From Thauera aminoaromatica S2 (GTDB lineage: Bacteria; Pseudomonadota; Gammaproteobacteria; Burkholderiales; Rhodocyclaceae): 44,422 bases of DNA. Made by a program: the position numbers and the translations under genes. The DNA lies in assembly GCF_000310185.1 (NCBI RefSeq), contig NZ_AMXD01000017.1, positions 1 through 44,422 on the forward strand. Reading direction: 5' to 3'. Positions within the stretch are counted from its first letter, which is position 1, and each line of letters opens with the position of its first letter. Positions 41,480 through 44,422 of the stretch are shown here, one piece after another. The notes under the pieces are model-generated. The model searched no databases, had not been told where the DNA came from, and worked only from the letters and a program-made list of their open reading frames with translations.

Positions 41480-42324
41480 CCGAGTTTTCCGTAATTCAGC
41501 GCGCGCCAGCCCAGGCGCGCCCAGTCGCCGCGACCAAGCGCGGGGCGGTGGTGGAAGACATCGTAGCCGACCGCCTCGATCCCTTCGAGAATGCGCAGCC
41601 CGCCCAGCACGACCAGTCGCAACTCCCAGCCGACGCGCCCGCGCAGGGTACGGGCGAGCGGGGCGCCGTCGAGCATCATCGTGCGAGCACGCCGCACCTC
41701 GAAGGCCATCAGCGCGCGCCAGTCCTCGCCCGGGCTGCGTTCGCCGCGGGCGAGCGCGTCGAGCGCGGGCTCGTCGAGGCCAAAGCGGGCGAGATCGTCG
41801 AGCGGCAGGTAGATGCGCCGCTTTTCCCAGTCGACCGCGACGTCCTGCCAGAAGTTGATCAGCTGCAGGGCGGTGCAGATCGCGTCCGAGCGGCGCAGGT
41901 TCTCCGCGTCCGCCGCGCCATACAGATGCAGCATCAGGCGCCCCACCGGGTCGGCCGAGCGCCGGCAGTAGTCGCGCAGCTCTGCGAAGTCGGCGTAGCG
42001 CGTCTTGCCGACGTCCTGCATGAAGGCGTCGAGCAGGTCGCGGAAAGGCTGCAGCGGCAGCGCATGGGTATGTATCGCACGGCCGAGGCGGGCGAACATC
42101 GGCGCCAGCGTCGCGTCGGCCACCGGCCGGCCCTGCGCGCAGGCCTCGAGCCCGAGCTGGTAGTCGTGCAGGCGCGCCAACCGCGCCACCGCGGGCGCGT
42201 CGCCCTCGTCGGCGACGTCGTCGGCCCCGCGCGCGAAGGCGTAGATCGCCTCCACCGGCTCGCGCAGGCGGGCCGGCAACAGCAGTGAGGCGACAGGGAA
42301 GTTCTCGTAGTGCTCGACCGGCAT
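41476..42324 (-). CDS. hpnC: Hydroxysqualene synthase HpnC
   Basis: HpnC converts presqualene diphosphate to hydroxysqualene. The 282-residue protein is a paralogue of HpnD with DDVADE (35-40) and DVAVD (161-165) in the QLINFWQDVAVDWEKRRIYLP region. The start VEHYENFPVASLLLP is the recognisable HpnC N-terminus and supports the ATG at 42324. No ribosome site is evident. It is the first gene of the minus-strand hpnCDE unit and is divergent from the ABC transporter genes; the region between the two carries REP-like repeats. Confidence 0.95.
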   Translation of the reverse strand: MPVEHYENFPVASLLLPARLREPVEAIYAFARGADDVADEGDAPAVARLARLHDYQLGLEACAQGRPVADATLAPMFARLGRAIHTHALPLQPFRDLLDAFMQDVGKTRYADFAELRDYCRRSADPVGRLMLHLYGAADAENLRRSDAICTALQLINFWQDVAVDWEKRRIYLPLDDLARFGLDEPALDALARGERSPGEDWRALMAFEVRRARTMMLDGAPLARTLRGRVGWELRLVVLGGLRILEGIEAVGYDVFHHRPALGRGDWARLGWRALNYGKLG

Positions 42325-42380
42325 CGGGGCAAAGGAGCGGCGGGATCCGCAGGGTGCCGCAGTATATCCGCACGCCCCGT

Positions 42381-42404
42381 GGAGAAGCGGCGCAAGCCGC
42401 GAAC
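42381..42404 (+). repeat. REP-like unit 1 (GCAA tetraloop hairpin)
   Basis: Unit of the form GGAGAAGCGGC-GCAA-GCCGCGAAC: a five-base stem (GCGGC/GCCGC) closed by a GCAA loop, with GGAG upstream and GAAC downstream. It lies in the 267-base gap between hpnC and the ABC ATPase gene and pairs with the inverted unit at 42447-42471. Confidence 0.75.
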
Positions 42405-42446
42405 ACGGCGGTTCGCCAATGGGGGCTTCGCAATCTCCACCGCCGC

Positions 42447-42471
42447 ATTCGCGCCTTGCGGCGCTCCTACC
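42447..42471 (-). repeat. REP-like unit 2, inverted orientation
   Basis: Read on the minus strand this is GGTAGGAGCGCC-GCAA-GGCGCGAAT. It keeps the GCAA loop, but its stem is GCGCC/GGCGC instead of GCGGC/GCCGC: two base pairs are exchanged on both sides, which preserves pairing. The GTAGGAGCG core is the classical REP sequence type of pseudomonads and xanthomonads. Confidence 0.75.
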
Positions 42472-42496
42472 GGAGGCATCGCACCGGGAAGCGCAT

Positions 42497-42520
42497 GCAG
42501 GAGCGGCGCAAGCCGCGAAC
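42497..42520 (+). repeat. REP-like unit 3
   Basis: GCAGGAGCGGC-GCAA-GCCGCGAAC, identical to unit 1 over the last 19 bases (AGCGGCGCAAGCCGCGAAC without its first variant bases). It lies 24 bases before the first in-frame ATG of the ABC ATPase frame and 71 before the preferred start. Confidence 0.75.
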
Positions 42521-42591
42521 CTTTTGCGCAGGGCAATGACACAATGGCGTCCATCATTCCGCTCTCCAGCCCCGTGCCACGAGGCCTTCCG

Positions 42592-43269
42592 ATGCTGCAG
42601 CTCGACGACGTCACCCGCATCCTGCCCGGCGCCCCCGCGCGCGTGCTGTTCGAGCGCCTTGCGCTGCGGGTCAAGGCAGGGGAGTGCGTGGCGATCGTCG
42701 GCGAGTCGGGCTCGGGCAAGTCGACCCTGCTCAACTGCATCGCCGGCCTGGAACCGATCGACGGCGGCACGATCCGGGTCGGCGAAACACCCATCGAGCG
42801 CCTCGACGACGACGCCATGGCGCGCCTGCGCCGTAGTCACTTCGGTTTCGTGTTCCAGGCTTTCCACATCCTGCCCCACCTGAACCTGCTGCAGAACGTG
42901 GCGCTCCCCTTGTGGCTGCTCGGCATCGCGGAGGCCGAGGCCGCGCGCCGCGCACAAGAGATGCTCGGCCGCGTCGGGCTGCGCGCGCGCGCGCCGGATC
43001 CGCCGCAGCAACTGTCCGGGGGTGAGCTGCAGCGCGTGGCGATCGCGCGCGCGCTGGTACATCGGCCTCACCTGGTGCTGGCGGACGAGCCCACCGGCAA
43101 CCTCGACCCGGGGCGAGCGAGCGAGGTACTCGACCTGCTGCTCGGCCAGATCCGCGACAGCCGCGCCGCCGGCGTCATGGTCACGCACTCGCGCAGCGCG
43201 GCGGCGCGCGCCGACCGCGTGCTGGAACTTCGAGCCGACGGGCTGCATGACGTCACGGGGCATCCGTGA
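42592..43269 (+). CDS. ABC transporter ATP-binding protein (LolD/MacB type)
   Basis: ATPase subunit of a two-component ABC system. The 225-residue protein has Walker A GESGSGKST (37-45), the Q-loop in VFQAFHILPHLN, the signature LSGGELQRVAIARAL, Walker B LVLADEPTGNLD and the H-loop VTHS. The combination of ADEPTGNLD and a FtsX-like permease partner places it in the LolD/FtsE/MacB group, which powers mechanotransmission rather than classical import. The ATG at 42592 gives MLQLDDVTRI and has GAGG eight bases upstream; an ATG at 42544 would add 16 non-conserved residues. Its stop overlaps the GTG start of the permease gene. The substrate is unknown. Confidence 0.93.
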   Translation: MLQLDDVTRILPGAPARVLFERLALRVKAGECVAIVGESGSGKSTLLNCIAGLEPIDGGTIRVGETPIERLDDDAMARLRRSHFGFVFQAFHILPHLNLLQNVALPLWLLGIAEAEAARRAQEMLGRVGLRARAPDPPQQLSGGELQRVAIARALVHRPHLVLADEPTGNLDPGRASEVLDLLLGQIRDSRAAGVMVTHSRSAAARADRVLELRADGLHDVTGHP

Positions 43270-44422
43270 GCGTGCCTCTTCGACGCATCTTCCTGGCCAG
43301 CCTGCTGCGCCGCCGCCTGGCGAGCGCCCTGTCGCTGCTGGCGATCGCGCTCGGCGTGGCGCTGGGGCTGGCGGTGCATCTGATCCACGGTGCCGCGCTC
43401 GACGAGTTCGGCCGCGGCATGCGCGCGGTGGCGGGCAAGGCCGACCTGCAGGTGGTGGGGCCGCGCGACGGGTTCGACGAGGCCTTGTTCGCCACCCTGG
43501 CGCGCCGGCCCGAAGTGGCGGCGGCGAGTCCGGTGCTGGAGATCGAGGCGCGCCTGCCCGGGCGCGAGGAGAGCCTGCGCATTCTCGGCGTGGACCTCTT
43601 CCGGGTGCTGCGCGTGCAGCCCGGGCTGATGCCGCTGGCAGAGGGCGGCGGGGACCTGCGCTTCGCGGCACTGCGTCCCGGCGTGGTGTTCCTGAGCGAC
43701 GACGCCCGGCAGCGCCTTTCCGCGCCGGGGCGCTCCATGGAAGGCGAGGTGCTGCCGCCGGCGCTCGTCGACGCCCGCATCGCGGTGCAGTCGGGCGTGC
43801 GCCGCCTGGTGCTCGAGGCGGGTGGGCGGGTGCCTGGCGCAGGCGGCGTGCTCGGCGTCATGGACCTCGGCGCAGCGCAGCAGGCCTTCGCACGCATCGG
43901 CGTGTTGAGCCGGATCGACCTGCGCCTGGCCGAGAGCGTTTCCCCGGCGGCGGCGCAGGCGGCCTTGTCCGCCCTGCTGCCACCGGGGATCGCCTTGCGC
44001 ACACCCGAGGCGGCAGCGGGCGAGCTCGGCTCGCTGTCGCGCGCATACCGGGTGAACCTGACCATGCTGGCGGCGATCGCGCTGCTGACCGGCGGCTTCC
44101 TCGTGTTCTCCACGCAGCTGCTGTCGGTGGCGCGGCGGCGGCGCGAGTTCGCGCTGCTGCGCGCGCTCGGTCTGGTGCGCGCCGAGCTGATGCGCGGTCT
44201 GCTTGCCGAGGGCGCAACGGTGGGCGTGGTCGGCGGGCTGCTCGGGGTCGTGCTCGGCCACGCCCTCGCGGCGGGCGCCTTCCGCCTGGTGGGGGGCGAC
44301 CTCGGCGCGGGCTTCTTCCGCGGCGTGGCGCCACAGCTGGCGTTCGACCCCGCGGCGGGCCTGGCTTACCTGCTGCTGGGCGTGGCCGCCGGTGTCGCCG
44401 GCACCTGGCTGCCGGCGCGTGC
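43266..44422 (+). CDS. ABC transporter permease, FtsX/LolE-like (3'-truncated)
   Basis: Open from a GTG at 43266, which overlaps the ATPase stop by four bases, to the right edge of the window: 385 codons with no stop. The product begins with a membrane segment (about residues 13-38, Leu/Ala-rich after an Arg-rich start), continues with a long periplasmic domain (about 45-255; for example GKADLQVVGPRDGFDEALFATLARRPEV), and then a cluster of membrane segments starting near residue 265 (YRVNLTMLAAIALLTGGFLVFSTQLL). Between them is the coupling motif REFALLRALGL typical of FtsX/LolCE/MacB permeases. A second group of segments is cut off. With the ATPase it could export or extract lipids or lipoproteins; the nearby hopanoid genes make a lipid substrate tempting but this is unproven. 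Confidence 0.9.
   Translation, partial: MSVPLRRIFLASLLRRRLASALSLLAIALGVALGLAVHLIHGAALDEFGRGMRAVAGKADLQVVGPRDGFDEALFATLARRPEVAAASPVLEIEARLPGREESLRILGVDLFRVLRVQPGLMPLAEGGGDLRFAALRPGVVFLSDDARQRLSAPGRSMEGEVLPPALVDARIAVQSGVRRLVLEAGGRVPGAGGVLGVMDLGAAQQAFARIGVLSRIDLRLAESVSPAAAQAALSALLPPGIALRTPEAAAGELGSLSRAYRVNLTMLAAIALLTGGFLVFSTQLLSVARRRREFALLRALGLVRAELMRGLLAEGATVGVVGGLLGVVLGHALAAGAFRLVGGDLGAGFFRGVAPQLAFDPAAGLAYLLLGVAAGVAGTWLPAR

Noticed and set aside
42544-42591. ATG at 42544 as the start of the ABC ATPase
   Set aside because: It adds 16 residues of Pro/Ser-rich sequence absent from the family, while the ATG at 42592 has a well-spaced GAGG and the normal MLQLDDVT start.

Overview
The window is a stretch of GC-rich bacterial chromosome, densely packed with genes. 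Gene content and order (smc-zipA-ligA-galU; rpsB-tsf-pyrH-frr-uppS-cdsA-dxr-rseP-bamA-skp-lpxD-fabZ-lpxA-lpxB-rnhB; hpnCDE) point to a Gram-negative betaproteobacterium, most likely of the Azoarcus/Thauera/Rhodocyclales type. The genus is an inference from gene order and protein character, not from a search. I saw no rRNA, tRNA, CRISPR array, insertion sequence or prophage.

Layout. (1) 1-5088, plus strand: the C-terminal end of the condensin SMC, then zipA (divisome), ligA (NAD-dependent DNA ligase) and galU (UDP-glucose synthesis). (2) 5118-14209, minus strand: a five-gene cluster that encodes four proteins with two CXXCH haem sites each and one lipoprotein without haem. Read 5'->3' the order is: 854-aa RoxA/di-haem-peroxidase-like protein, 307-aa lipoprotein, 713-aa secreted di-haem protein, then two membrane-anchored paralogues of 515 and 503 aa. 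This is the accessory and least explained part of the window, and the best candidate for an undescribed system. (3) 14245-17507: typA (minus) and, divergent from it, an MTAP/MTIP-type phosphorylase followed by a YqhA-family membrane protein. The typA/phosphorylase promoter region is a mirror-image pair of extended -10 elements. (4) 17547-20976, minus: map-glnD. (5) 21143-36532, plus: the long conserved run from ribosomal protein S2 and EF-Ts through UMP kinase, ribosome recycling, undecaprenyl and phospholipid precursors, the MEP pathway, site-2 protease, the outer-membrane assembly machine, its chaperone, lipid A synthesis, RNase HII and a SpoU rRNA methyltransferase. Many genes here overlap or are separated by only a few bases. 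(6) 36644-39156, plus: an unknown 170-aa protein, YaaA and a cytosolic M14 carboxypeptidase. (7) 39253-42324, minus: hpnC-hpnD-hpnE, which convert farnesyl diphosphate to squalene for hopanoids. (8) 42381-44422: a REP/REPIN-like repeat cluster, then an ABC ATPase and its FtsX/LolE-type permease, cut by the window edge.

How the genes fit together. Regions 1 and 4-6 are core growth functions: replication and ligation, division, translation, nucleotide supply, nitrogen signalling, and building the envelope. uppS, cdsA and dxr supply lipid precursors; rseP and bamA-skp handle envelope stress and outer-membrane protein insertion; lpxD-fabZ-lpxA-lpxB make the lipid A disaccharide. The hpn genes add a second isoprenoid lipid branch that draws on the same MEP pathway as dxr and uppS. 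The cytochrome cluster is periplasmic and probably redox-active on a substrate that cannot be named from sequence alone.
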